In this document: one piece after another, positions 49,412 to 62,600 of the stretch | Numbering within the stretch: the stretch's first letter is position 1 | Layout: each line of letters starts with the position of its first letter | Assembly (NCBI RefSeq): GCF_014839805.1 | Contig: NC_051130.1 | Coordinates: forward strand, 4,712,001-4,776,000 | DNA: 64,000 bases | Source of the DNA: Manduca sexta | Taxonomy: Eukaryota > Arthropoda > Insecta > Lepidoptera > Sphingidae | Reading direction: 5' to 3' | Made by a program: the position numbers and the translations under genes | The notes under the pieces: model-generated | Database searches by the model: none | What the model was told of the DNA's origin: nothing | The model's input: the letters and a program-made list of their open reading frames with translations, nothing else

Positions 49412-52400
49412 ATGGTTTCGGCCGAAGAGTGAACAGACAAACCACCGCCAATCGATTATTTTAGTGTTGAAGCTGCTCGTTGTCCCGACGCGACCCTGTC
49501 CGCGCGCTCGCCGGCGCACGCGCTGCTGGCTCTACTGTGTTGCCTCATGTTTCATGTTTGTGCTGATCGCGACGTCACCGGTCACCGCCGTTCGCCGCCG
49601 CTCGCCACCGCTCGCCACCACTCGCCGCCACTCGCTGCCACTCGCTGCTCCACGAGTCCACACCGAGACCGCGTGTCCGAGTGTCAAGTGTCCGACATCC
49701 GCGAACCGGTTGGCCGGTGTCGTCGCTTTTAATTTAGTTTTAAATTATTCGACTGTCATCACGTTCTTTAAGTTTTTATCCATAATGTACAATTACAATG
49801 AAATTTATCGAGGTATCCACTTCGATATGCGACAGCGAAATTAATTATTTTCTCAATCCACACAAATTAATTTGGCCTAATTTAGGTATCGTTTCGTATC
49901 ACGCAAGTCTTTTTATTATAGTTTAACGGTTAAGACTTTTATTTTTAAGATGAGATATTTTAATCTGCAGTTATTTTGAATGGCTATTATATATCGTAAG
50001 GTGCAGAGATGCTTAATCTTTATGTATGTTAAGCTTTAATATTTTATTAGTAAATGTTTAAAATTTGGCCCACGAGACCCACACCCGCCCTCGGGTCGAG
50101 CGTCAGCTCACATCCATCACATCTCGTCGCATTTCATGTGAAAGGATAACGAAATAAAAATCTTACGTGTGATATTTTGTCGTAGGTATGCTAGATGTTT
50201 TGCGGTATTTTTATGCTGCCTTTACATGACATTATTTTTTAAATTTGAGTTTATAAAAATGCGATTACTTTATATTTTTATACTTAGAAGTTTTGTAAAT
50301 TATTTTCTAGTTTAGAGGAGATGACACAGATTAATTTGAATGCACCAGTCATTGTGTGGTAAGAGAGACGTGGCGCCAGGCGTGCACTCGGTCCCTCGGG
50401 CCGCGGTCGCGGGCCGCGGTGCCGGTGCCGCGTGCCGCGCGCCGTCACGTCGGACATATTTTTGTATCGTTACAAACGCAACGTGGTTTCGTGTTATGCA
50501 GAACGCTTTTCATGTACTCTTATAATCGCATTCGTACAGTCATAACTCGAACACGTTACACATGTCATACTTTATATCACATATCTAAAGGAACGTTCAC
50601 TCTCCTCACTATGTTCGTATTATATATTAGGACTACTATTTTGATACCTGTATTCATTGCATTTCTTTATACCTAGCATATATTTGTACTACTTACATCT
50701 AATTTTCTTAAGATTGTTAGTGACGTTTTACAGCCATATTATGTACAGTATGGTTATAGGTGTGTACCCAGTAATGTATAAATGTTTATCTTAATCACAT
50801 ATCACGCGGATGACGTAACACTGAGTCTGAGTAGTCCGGCGCGGGGGACTGTAGCCTGTAGTCCCGCCGGAGTAAAATTGCCACTATCCCAACACTGCTC
50901 AACTGTGAATAAATAGTGCTATCTTGCAATGTAATGAACGCGCCCCGGCCACTCGTCGGACGCGTGACAATTTTTATAAAGATTTACCCCTTTGGAAACA
51001 TTTTTTGAGGAGCCTAATTTGCGGTGCATCAGGCCCAGGGTTCAGTATCGTTTGGACGTGTCTACAGTGTTACTTAGCTTTTGTACAAGGTGACGATCAA
51101 GCGGCAAGTGACCGCTGAGCCGCTGACGGCCGACTGCTGAGTGCTGACGCTGCTTTGTTTATCGTACGGTGGCTTGGTGCTAGTTTCGTATTTGTACGCG
51201 GATAAATCTTGCTTCAGTGTCTCGGACCAATATATTAGCAACTTAGTCTTCTTATCGATAATATTCTTCGCTTTTGTGTGTCAAATATGTGCGAATTTCT
51301 TGTAACGTAAACCTTAATTGAATCTTGTGTATATCGACTTGTATAATGGTTTACAATTATCACTGCATTTTTTCTATAAGAATATTCAATTAAATCCAAT
51401 GTAAACGGGAACTGAAGTGACCGCGCCGTTTGTTTGTGTCCAAATTGTTAGGTTAGTGTCGATGACGATGCCAATATTTATTAACTGCAGAAATGTAGGA
51501 TGTTCTGAGACGATGAGATCTGGCGCGGTCACGACAGCCCCTCTGGACCGGGTCGTTATTGTAATACACATTTATTTTTATAAGGGCGGGCCAGTGTGAT
51601 ATCTATACTATGAAATGGATAAATAAATATGTATGATCTGTAAAATTGCATAATGGCATTTTTATTTTCTACATCCTTTCCTTTCGTCCTGTAAACCATG
51701 GGTAGTAAATATCTACCGTGGCGTGCACTGTGTTAGTTTTGTGTTCACGTTTCAATGAGTTGGATTCTGAATAGGTCAAAACTAATACTAAGTATACCAA
51801 ATAGATATTAACACATGAAATTTAATCTATGAAATAGGTATCCTTTGTTTTTGCGAATCACTACGGGTAATTTAAAAAGAAATACATGAAAACTCGAGTT
51901 AAGTAAGTACTTACGTACAATAAAGCCCTTGTTTCCAAAACAAATAAAGAAAAACAAACCAAAAATGGTAACAAATTATGCTTAAGCTACTTAAAGTTGA
52001 TCTAAATATTTTGTTCATACAGACGACATTCAATATGTTTTATTCGCTTAGCTTCCCTGTCTAACAAATATACTTAACCAGAATGGCACGGTAGCAGTGG
52101 CGGCCGCAGAGTCGTTGGATACAAATTTAGTAAAAATCGATATAGTCATTACCCGCACCGTCGTTCTGACGCGATCGTAAGGTTTCGTGTCATCCTCCGC
52201 AACATTTAATATTAACAAGGGCCAGGATAAATACTTTATTTTCGGCGAGAAGAGAAACCGAAGTTCTTTTTTGGATTTTAATAACTTTTCTAGTAGGTAC
52301 ATTAGTAATTACCAAACATCTGCTATCCCAATAGATAAATTAAGTACTCGATTTATTGTTTTATGAATATTAAAATTTGTATCCGCGATCATAGCTTTTA

Positions 52401-52933
52401 CTAGTCTCAGCTGAATATCATCCTTGATTTAAAGGTAAGCTGTAAAAACCTTAGAGGAGCTTCGAATCAGAACGGTAGCGAATACCGCCCAAGCCTTACT
52501 CAGTCTCTGTAGAAATTCAAGCCACAAACTATTACTGCATTGAAAATACTGTGACCTACTTAAGTTATTAATAAGAGACCATGAAGAGTTATTTCATGTT
52601 GTGTAGAGTTTCGGACTACTTAGACAGCTGTAGGTAAGCATTTGGAATATAGTGGATTTCCCGGGTGTAAAAGTCGCTTCTAGCGTAAGCTTGGACTACT
52701 CGGCCCACCTGCTTGCTACGCCTACGTTTGCTAAACATAAAATCCCGTTTATAAGTCAATTACGAGAATAGTTCTACATGATAGGTTTCTCATAATAGTA
52801 GGAGAGGGAATAAATATATAAAGGTAAGTATGTATGCACTAAAAATAAAATATAAACTCAGATCCATTAGATAAGACGACAACCATCTCGATATTACATA
52901 ATATTTAATGTTGAAAATACCATATTTAAAGTT
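49412..52933. other. VAT-1 3' UTR and intergenic space to the Tctex1 gene
   Basis: No coding exon was found. AATAAA signals at 50153-50158 and 50908-50913 are candidate VAT-1 poly(A) signals. A region at 49560-49670 repeats CTCGCC(G/A)CC(A/G) units and drives spurious frames. An 11-bp inverted repeat (GTGACCGCGCC at 51417-51427 with its complement at 51522-51532) brackets about 95 bases. A candidate poly(A) signal for the Tctex1 gene (ATTAAA, minus strand) is at 52904-52909. Confidence 0.4.
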
Positions 52934-53794
52934 TCAATCCAAATAAACTCCGTAGACAACCACGTTGGCAAAAATGTGGCAGTTGTGGAACGTGTGCGCG
53001 GCGAATCCGTCGCGTTCATGGTCCCATAGGAATGAATGGAATACGTTCACATTCTGCTGCCGACGCTGGCCAATACTCACGCACACTAGGATTCTATATC
53101 TGGAAATAAATAAAGATGTAAGTATATATAGCGAATATATGTAGGTGATAGAGATGAATATGAATGAATGAATATGAATGTACCTACGTTAAATTGTCAA
53201 AATCTTAGTGTATATAAATTTACGGCAAAAAAAATTATTGCTTAGTAAGTATATCTGCCGAATTTTAGTTGCTTTTTAGGGCAATATAGGTCGTAGTAAG
53301 AACATTTTATAAAGAATCAATACTCAAAAATCAAGTAGTAAAAGAAGCAACAAAGTGGGTAGAGTTAATCACATACACGGCCATCTAAAATATTCAAATA
53401 CCAACCATTGTTGGCAAGTTAACACCTCCTCCTGAAGCACCAGCAATAAAGACAAGACGCAGCTGATGCCCCTGCTATAAGAGGCAAAATATACATCATA
53501 CTGATTTTGCCTGATTATTTTTATGTTTCTACATCTTAACCTCTGAGTATATTATGAAAACACGTCAAACCTGTCATAGTTTTCTTCTTTCACTGCGTTC
53601 CGTATAGTTTCTGCCAGGCTTAGACAAAGTTCAGGAACTACTTTTTCACTATATTCAACCTCTGCGAGTTCACAGTCAACTATTCTACGTAATAGTTTCT
53701 CTACTACTTCAACATTGAAATGTTTCCTTGGGTTGAGTTGGTATGTGGGTTGGTAGATTCGCACCTGTTTTGAAATAGGTTTAATATCCGACAT
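52934..53794 (-). CDS. Tctex1-domain dynein light chain-like protein, complete, 2 exons
   Basis: Exons 53571-53794 and 52934-53099 join in phase across a GT-AG intron to a 129-aa protein. It reads as a single Tctex1 domain: YQLNPRKHFNVEVVEKLLRR, YSEKVVPELCLSLAETIR, then after the junction RYRILVCVSIGQRRQQNVNV, SFLWDHERDGFAAHTFHN and the typical end IFANVVVYGVYLD. The family forms dimers that bind dynein intermediate chain, in cytoplasmic or ciliary dynein. The sequence suits the TCTEX1D/DYNLT2-5 group better than classical DYNLT1, but I cannot decide which member. The start at 53794 (MSDIKPISKQ) is the first ATG in frame; a 5' extension by another exon is possible. Its donor (AG/GTTTGA) is weak. 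It is convergent with VAT-1 and upstream of FAN1 on the same strand, with no sign of co-transcription. Confidence 0.88.
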
Positions 53795-56619
53795 TGTGCT
53801 TTGTTTGATCAATAATCATGAGTTTTGATACTATATCGTCTAAAGTAATGTTCTCATTAAAGGTAGATGGTTACTTTAGGTAGGTAATGTAACTCGACCA
53901 TTATTATGACTATGTTTTATAATCAGTTATCCAACATAAAAAATATATTTATTTTAAAACCTATTGCATGATTTTCGTTGTCGGAAGGCAGACTTTAGTG
54001 GATTAGCTATGGTTAAATCGGTTAAATTAATAAATAGTGGAGTAGCTACTGTGGCTAACTTTAAATGTTCCATAACGCTATTCTCCTTTACCAACATAAT
54101 GTTTCCAACAAGCAATTGAATTAGAACTTTAAAGACTGTACTTTGTTTCAAAAAAACAAATAGATTTCGGACGTAAGCCATTGATGGCCACTCCACTCAG
54201 ATGTTGAACTTTTTAAGGGTTTAGTTTGTTGCAAGGGAGCTCTTTTACCTTTGTTTTATCCAGTCATAGGTACCCTACTCTTATATACACTGGCGAGACC
54301 ACCTAATTATTGGTTTTATCTCGGAACCCAAAAAACGCCCAGTTATTATATGATTTTATCTATTATTTGACTAGAGTTCCGTTCTACTAACCAAATTTTT
54401 TGGTTTAAAGCTGCTTCTGCGCCTACCAGTAAAATCGGTGGTAGATAACCGTTTATATTCCTTTGACATTTTCTATAATAATTATATAAATAAGCTATTA
54501 TTGTCAATGAAACACGACCTCCTCGATTTAAGGCAAAAGTGCAGATTAAAGTACTTATTTTTACTTATAATAAAACGTTGGTTATACCTATATGCTCCCC
54601 AGAAACATCGATATCTTCGACGAATGATGAAATGAAAAAAATGAGAAGCTATAGATACTGAGGCAAATTCAACTTGACAAATTAAACCTGCCTTTTAATT
54701 ACTATTTTATGTTTAATATTTATATATTGTTATTTAAGTTTTATGCAACCCAAATCATGACAAGCCTGCAAACTTTTGCACAGGATCTTCGTGTTTGTAT
54801 AAAAACAAACACGCAGATACGTCGATATAGCCGCACCGTAAAAGCGCATTTGTTTCCCTCTTTCACAGTCCTTTCCTCGCTGCTTCGGTTGTGTATAGTC
54901 TTCTTAGGTAGTATATTACTTCTCTATGGTGTACAGCGTTTTACTATCGATATAAACGTATACAATCTGCTAATACGTACTTAGATATTCATGATCCGCT
55001 CAACACAAACGCATGTCGTCAGCTCGTTTAAAAAACATGTTCATAGGTCAAGAAGAATCATCATTGGATACACTCATACCCGCGGTTATTGAGTAGCCAA
55101 AAAAGTTACTATAAATTTACAATTTTGGCAATAGGTATTTAGTATATTGTGTAGGGACAGTCAGCTTCAAATTAATGTACGCGAGTAGGCCAAAATATGT
55201 ACGGTTTACAAAATAATTCATTTGGAACGTCCTCTTGTCCACGTACAGATTCAATCGAGGCTGGCGATACCTTTATTAATCCCATTGTCTAATATAGAGG
55301 TAAAACCGTGTATTTATTATCTAAAGGAAATGCAGTAAATCAAACCATAAGATAAAACGATATGATATTATTTATTAGCACCATAGGCTCTTACAAAAAT
55401 ATATAACGATTTCCTTATGTAGTATTTTAAAAATAATCACAATATTATAATAAACATTAAGATATTACACCAGTAATGCTCAAAATTATCCAGGCAACCG
55501 AGGCTCGCGTAATTGCAAAAAGTAGGTTATATTATTTCTAAAATTATGGCATTACTACCAAGACTCCAGTTTGAAAATAGATATTGACTCTAGAAACTGT
55601 TTTATCTCACCTTTTTTCTACGATAAATATCTGTGGAATTTATAGTTTTAGAAATATAAGACAAATGATTCAAAATATGATTTTCTTCAAATACAAATAA
55701 TGTTTGATGTTTTTTCAAAACCATTATGCAAGTTTTATATTATAAATAAAATTATATGCTTATTAGGAATGTCTTACAAAACAACTGCAAAAAATTCAAC
55801 CAGGTGTGATGTATCGTATAATGCCACTTGGCAATATAAATATAAGGTGCAGTCACCCAAATAAGTAGCTGAAGAAATTCAAAACTTCAAATCGCTCGTA
55901 TGCTTTTGTTTTCTTGCCAACATTTATTATTTCTTCACAAGAACAAAGTATTAAGGATTTACTTGAACACAAACCCGCACAAAAGTTCAAAGAAACGTAA
56001 CATAGGCGATTTAAAGATTTGAAGTTTGATTTAAAGGTTTTAGTGGCTGACTGTACATACCGTTTAGTTTTTTAAGTCGATCTTTCAAAATTTGTAATTC
56101 TGAATATCTTTGGTATAATTTTTATATATATTTTATTTAAAGAAATTCTCGAGCGGTTTATATGTGAAAGTACCGACGCATAACTCAATTATCAGTTAAA
56201 AGTTCGGAAATAGTTTTATCAATATGTAAAGGTTTTCAACATCGATTTTGAAATAAATTTATATATTTTTTTGGATTAGAATAGCTACCTACGTACATTC
56301 GACAAAATCAATAGTAATATTTTTAACTAAGAGATTGCAATAAAATTTCAATTTGAGCATAAGTACATAATATTTTTGACTAAACAATATCACATAATAA
56401 AAGCACGATAGTCTACGAGGCGGTATAATAAAAGAAAGAAGTTGTTAGTAATAAATCTTACTTCTATTCTTATGTTCTATTCGAGAAAGAGAGTATGTTT
56501 GAATAATTGTTTTTCCCAGCACATTATCGCAAAATCCACGATATTGAACAAATTAATTGTATTTTTAATATGTAAAAGGCATTTCGTAGTGTACATCCAT
56601 ATTATATACAATGATTTCT
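53795..56619. other. Intergenic region between Tctex1-like gene and FAN1
   Basis: AT-rich sequence. Open frames at 53954-54196 (-), 54438-54635 (+) and 54709-54984 (+) show no recognisable family. A small hairpin (CGTGTTTGT at 54789 with its complement) is present near 54800. The rightmost part, just left of 56620, should be the FAN1 3' UTR. Nothing else is supportable. Confidence 0.4.
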
Positions 56620-59600
56620 TTACTCATTGCCGGCTCTCGCTTTTTGCCGGGTCGTTTTGGCTCCCACATAACAGAACTCTGCGTGCATGTCGTGTTTGTT
56701 TAAGTAATCCATCCACTGCAGTTGTTTCACTGACGGCGTGTCCGAATCAGTCTTCACCTCGACGAAAATTATCTGAGGATTAAAAAAACTTTCCTATATT
56801 AAAATTATTTTCACTACATTGCCTAATGATTTCTCATCATTGATTTCAACAAACGATCAGATTATTTTTCGAATAAAGGGCTAAAATTGTGTATTGAAAT
56901 CGACGGTAAAATAGTTTTTTTATTTGTTTTGAATTTCCCTATATCATTACAATAAACTAAAACACTGTATATTAATATTCCATAGGTACCTGTTTGTTGT
57001 GTTGGTGCCAGAGCGTGAGGTCGGGGAAGCCCCGCGCGTGCGCGCCGGGCCGCGCCGCCAGCCGCGCACACAGCGCCGCCGCGCGCGCCGCGCCCAGCGC
57101 CGCGCCCGCGCCGCGCACCGCCGCCAGCGACATGCCGCTCGGCGCGCGCGCCACCTCCGACACCTCTTCTAAACAACCAATCATATTCTACGACTAGATT
57201 CACCATTATAGGTCACTTCGTTCACGAAGGCGCTCCCCACCACCGTTTGAGCGGGAATGTTGCAGGGCGTCGCGAGGTACGGCGACTGATCTAAGAATTT
57301 TCACCAACGCTATCCATCATAGTGTGTGTGTGCATTTATGTTGTTCACGCACACTGTAATCGATTAGGGGAAGTAATACTTTTTCAATATTATTTCTGCC
57401 AAACAGCAATATCCCGGCACAGTTCCAGTCCGGATTGAAAGACATTACAGCTAGCCTAATTACTGGACATTATGAGACTTATGTCTTAGGGTGACGAGCG
57501 TAATGGAGTGCCACGCAGTACTTTGAAATTAAAATTTGTCATTTAACAGTAATAAAACAGAAAAAGTCGACCTAATTATAAGTCGATTAACTAGGTCAAG
57601 ATGATTCAAAACAAGATGTACCATAATAATAATTCAATCACAATTAACATTATAACGAACATAACACAGTGTTTATTAAGGTGGTAGCTCAAGGTCCATT
57701 TTCATACATTTTGTTTCGGCTTTAATCTGGGTAACTAAACAAGTATTGGCAAGTAAAGAATTTAAATTCACGTCTAGTTAGTGATTAGTTCTCGCAGTTG
57801 AAAGAAAAATGTAAAAATAATTAATAATCATGGATATTTCTGCCTTTAAAATTTCGTCATATTAAATTTTAATTTGAATTTAAATTCTTTACTTGCCAAT
57901 ACTTGTTTAGTTACCCAGATTAAAGCCGAAACAAAATGTATGAAAATGGACCTTGAGCTACCACCTTAAATAATAGTTCTATTGAATAGTATTGTTCAAC
58001 AGCAACAAACAATTTCGAAGGCAGTGGTGACAATTAACATCGGCCAAGTGGCTTGCTAATCCTTATTCAACGAAACAAAATTTGAACTTACCCTGCGGCC
58101 TTTCGTTCCATTTCTCTTCTAATGCCTTAAGAAGTTCTTCTTCTGTGTAATTTTCAATGGTTTTCAATCGATCCATGATTAAAGTTTTTCTATTTGTGTA
58201 AAAACTATCAGTGTAGATGTCTAAAGGATGTTTTTGGAAGTGGGACAGGAATATGCCGGTGACACCACGTGGTTTCGTGTATATGATGTCCCAAAAAAGA
58301 AGGTAGAATATTGTTGTCACCAACCTCCCTTCCCAGTGACCACCTAGTTTAACATACAAATTTGTTTTGTAAAAAAAAATGTTACTTCAAGTAATTTTAA
58401 ACTGATATGCACATGTAATTACAGAGTGTTTCAAAAAGAAGATATGAATAATGACGCGATGAGAAGTGCGGATGATTCATAGCTTTTTGGCAAGAGAAAT
58501 AAAAAAATAATTGTGTCGCGATCCTAAAATACTAATTATATTATGTGCTTTAAAATAATAGAATTCATATATCATATTCTTAACATGGTACATAATTTTA
58601 CAAGCGTAGGCACTGGAGAGATACTTTATGGTTATATACTAGTATCGAAATGAATAATCTCACTCATATTATATCTTTTTAAATGCGAAAGTTTGTGAAA
58701 TGGTTGGATGTTTACATGTTAGTTAGAAGTAAACGTAGAAACATTTGAATGGATTTGGATGATATGTGACACATGGGTAGACCAAGTCCTGGATTAAAAA
58801 ATAGGTTACTTTCTATTCTGGTAAATTTGTTCCTATGGGATATCATCGAACTTTTTCATCCGATTTTTACATAGATGGCGCAGTTGTCTTACAAGTTAGC
58901 TATGGTTAGTTAGTGTTGTCGGTTAACCCCCGAGTTGGACGGCAGTGTGTGTAGTTGGCCTCACGCTGCCGTAGACGCCGAGGGCGTCCTTCGGTGCGCG
59001 GGGGCTTCTGAGCCCCCCCCCATAGGAGACGGGCCGCAAGGCGGCACCGCGCAGGGGTGGCTGCGGTCGCAGACTAGACACTTTAACGTCAGAGGAAGCC
59101 CGCAGCCGTCCCTAATGCGCCGAAGAGGGCCACTGCGGAGTTTTAGCTGGTAGGCCGTGCATAGGTTTAAGTTGTATATAGGGTTAGGGACTCGGCCCGG
59201 TGGTCGCCCGAAGGTCGTCATCAAATCCGGGCGGCTCAACGCCGGGCCGTAAGGCACGGTTACCCCAGCATAACCGCTCAGTTGCCCCCCACGAAGGCTG
59301 GGCGGTAGTAATAAGGGACTTTCTCCGCGAAAAAAAAAAAAAAAAAATAAATAAAAAAAAATAAAAAAAAAAAAAAAAAAAATTGGTTAGTTAGTGTTTT
59401 AGGGAATTTCTTAGCGCGAAAGGCTGTTCACGCGGGTGAAACAGCGAGCAACATCTAGTTTTTTAAACAAATCATAACCTTGAATAAAAAGTGAGTAGTT
59501 CTAGTAACATACCGTCAGTAAAACGCCCGCTCTGAATGTAGTGCCGGAGACAGTAATCTTCAGCGTCCATGACTGAAGTTGAATTCTCCGAGCGAACGTA

Positions 59601-62600
59601 AAATTTGATTTTACCCTTTCCAGTATTTCTGTAACGTATAAAATCATAATTTAATAGGCTTGCTTAGAGTTTGGAATAAGCAATTGTATTAGTGGTGCGC
59701 ACATGAATAAAAATCATACGGGATTCGAGTTTGTGCCGCAAATTTATTTCTGCGCAGGCGCGTTCGTGAACTGTCGTACAGATCTTACGATCCCATTACC
59801 GCGACATGTGTGCGTGTAATGACAATTAGCCGTTTGTGTAAAGATTGTAACTTGTTTGGTGGTGTACTCTGTTTAGATTTTTATTCTTGTAACCCTAAAT
59901 AATGGAGAAAAAGAGAAGAAATTACATGAGTAATAGATAAAAAGTTTTACTAGTGGTAGGTTTCTCATATGTGAGAGTTCGCCGGGGTAGGTATCACCTC
60001 AATGTCTATTTCTAGCGCCAAGCAGCAGTGTATAGTCACTGTTGTATTCCGGTTTGAAGGACATTGTAGCCAGTGTAACTACAGGACTTAATAAGGCTTA
60101 ACATCTCATGTCTCAGAATGGCGAACGCAGTGGAATATCAAACAATATTTTATAATTCAAGGTGTTGGATGGTGTTTCTACTGTTTATGTTCGGTTGTAT
60201 CGCTTACTATCAGGCGAACGGCAAGCTCGTCTCGTCATTCAAAGCAATAGAAAAATAAAACTTACTCCATAGGTTGTACGTCTATGTGTACAGCGGTAAA
60301 GCTGTTCTCTAATATGTGGCCGTCGCTGGCCGCGGCTAATAGTTTTGCTCGTAATTCTTTGTCAATTTCAATTTTTTTCATATTGGCTATATTCTTAGCG
60401 CGGTTTCGCATTACATCTTTGGTGTCTTTTGGCAGATCCGACAGAAACCCAACCAATAAAATTTCTGCTGCCTGAAAATAAGATGAAAATACCTTAGAAA
60501 TCATTAGGAAAATAGACGTGACTATGTGGACTAGAACAATCATGGCAGGAAACTGAATACCAGTTTTCATTATGGTCAGTCAACCACATAAGTAGTTGAA
60601 CGAATTCAAAAAACAAATCGCCTATGCACTTTAGAGTTCTATCCAAAATTATATTTTTCAAAACTATTTTTAAAAGGGATTTTCTTTTCTTTAGATAAAG
60701 AAAAAAAATACTATATTACCTACTTATGTGACTGACTGTACCGTATGCATCGTGTATTTGAGATGCTCGAAATCGTGTTTTGTTATCCGCAATCATTTTT
60801 TAAATTTACGTTAGCTGTTCTAGTGTGTGCTGACTAAAAAGGTTTGACATATCAAGCTCGGCATACCATGTTATGCTGCCCAAGATTTTTGTAGATTAGC
60901 GCTTGTTCTGCGTACCACTCCGCCTTCTTATGCTGTCGGAACGCGACCTGTGCTATAAGCGTCTTCAGCACTTCCAGCGCTGATTCGTTGTGTTTCAAAC
61001 GCTTCAGCGTTTGGATACCAGAATCCAATATTTTGATGTAAATATGCGGCGGCGTATATTTACGCAACCATTCGGGATATGATATGTAACTGAAAAGCAA
61101 TGGATTTTTTTTTAGAGCTGATAGATATGATTGTAGTACATTAGATCCTGCAAAGTATTTAATCGAGAGTTAAAACATAGAAAGAATAATAATGTATATT
61201 TATTTAATAATCTACTATTATACTGAATTATGATCTTGTAAAAAAAATATTTACCATGCCATGTCATTCTCACTAATATTCTTATACATGTCATAAACTT
61301 GTAAAACAATGTTGTATTTTTCTTCATCATTGTTGAGTGCAAGAAAATTGTCGTATAAAACCAATGCATTATAATATCTGTGGAAATTTTAAATTGTAAA
61401 ATTAGATATGTTTCTAACATAACACCTGGCTTGCAGTATATTAAAAAAAAAACTTAAATCCAGTCAATCATTTAAGAAACAATGGTTTTCGTATTCAAAA
61501 CCAAAAATAACTATAAGTATAATGTGGTAATAAGCTTTAAGCATTCAAAATGTACTGCTTATTGTATTTAAGTGTCAAATAAGAGACAAATAAAGCACAA
61601 TATCGGTTGTTACGTCTTCGAAGCTATGAGTATAACTAGTTCTTAAAATATCGTGCGCAAGCGCATTTTTGGAAACAATTGTTACTGTTTTTGCAAAAAG
61701 TTTTATATTTTGAATTGTTGATGTTTCGTATAAAAAATGCACAAAACAAACATCCTTATTGTACCAATTTTAATTTATAAACAAAGAAAGTAACAAAATA
61801 TTTTTCTTACTCACTTTTCGAATTCATGTTGTGTTCTAAATACGTCGCAAGCGTCATCCAATTTCATATTTTTATCTATAGGATAAATTTCTATTTTAGC
61901 TTTGTCGTTTATGAGCACAAGCTCCAGCTTATTTTCGCGTATCCATGAATAATCCATGCCCAAATACATAAGTACGTATAGCTTATGTAGCGCCGTTCGA
62001 GCCGAACTTGACAAACTGTAGAAATCACCACATAGTTGTCTCAACCTGAAAATTATGAAATACAGAAATTACTTTTAATACATTTACATGAATGAATCTA
62101 TCCTAGCGGAATTTCGGCCACGGCGACTAATCTCAACAAAGATCAGCCAGGTACTCAGGACATATAGTACATAAGTGTGAATACACAGGTGCATTCTCTG
62201 TTTCTTCACTCTCGTAGTCCGGCGAGATGGCAATCCGACAACACCGGAGGGAGCTTAGGCGCAAGACCTTCTACGTTCTTTTCGGAGGCACAGGGGTGTG
62301 CCACCGCCAACTTCCCGACTTCAAGCTGCTACTGAGTAATTTTTAAGATGGTAAAACCCAGTCACCATTATTTTCGGCCCGACTAGGATTCGAACCCAGG
62401 ACCTGTGCTATAGTCGTACTCGCTGCGTACGCATTACAACTACGCCACTGGTAGTGGTAGTCAGATATACACATATATTTTTTGTGATTAATAATTACTA
62501 TGTATTCTTAAGTATTACTACAGATTTGTTCAATCGATTGAGGTTTCTGAATTAGTTTGTATAATGCGGTACAAAAAAAATTGTCCGATAATTTATTTAT

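Noticed and set aside
49547..49844. Pro/Arg/His-rich frames downstream of VAT-1
   Set aside because: They arise from short CTCGCCACC-type repeats in the likely 3' UTR.
53954..54196. 80-codon minus-strand frame upstream of the Tctex1 gene
   Set aside because: It has a methionine start and hydrophobic patches, but no family match, no conserved motif and no splice context.
58935..59257. Open frames inside the GC-rich retroelement 3' end
   Set aside because: Non-coding 3'-UTR composition; both strands are open because of GC bias.
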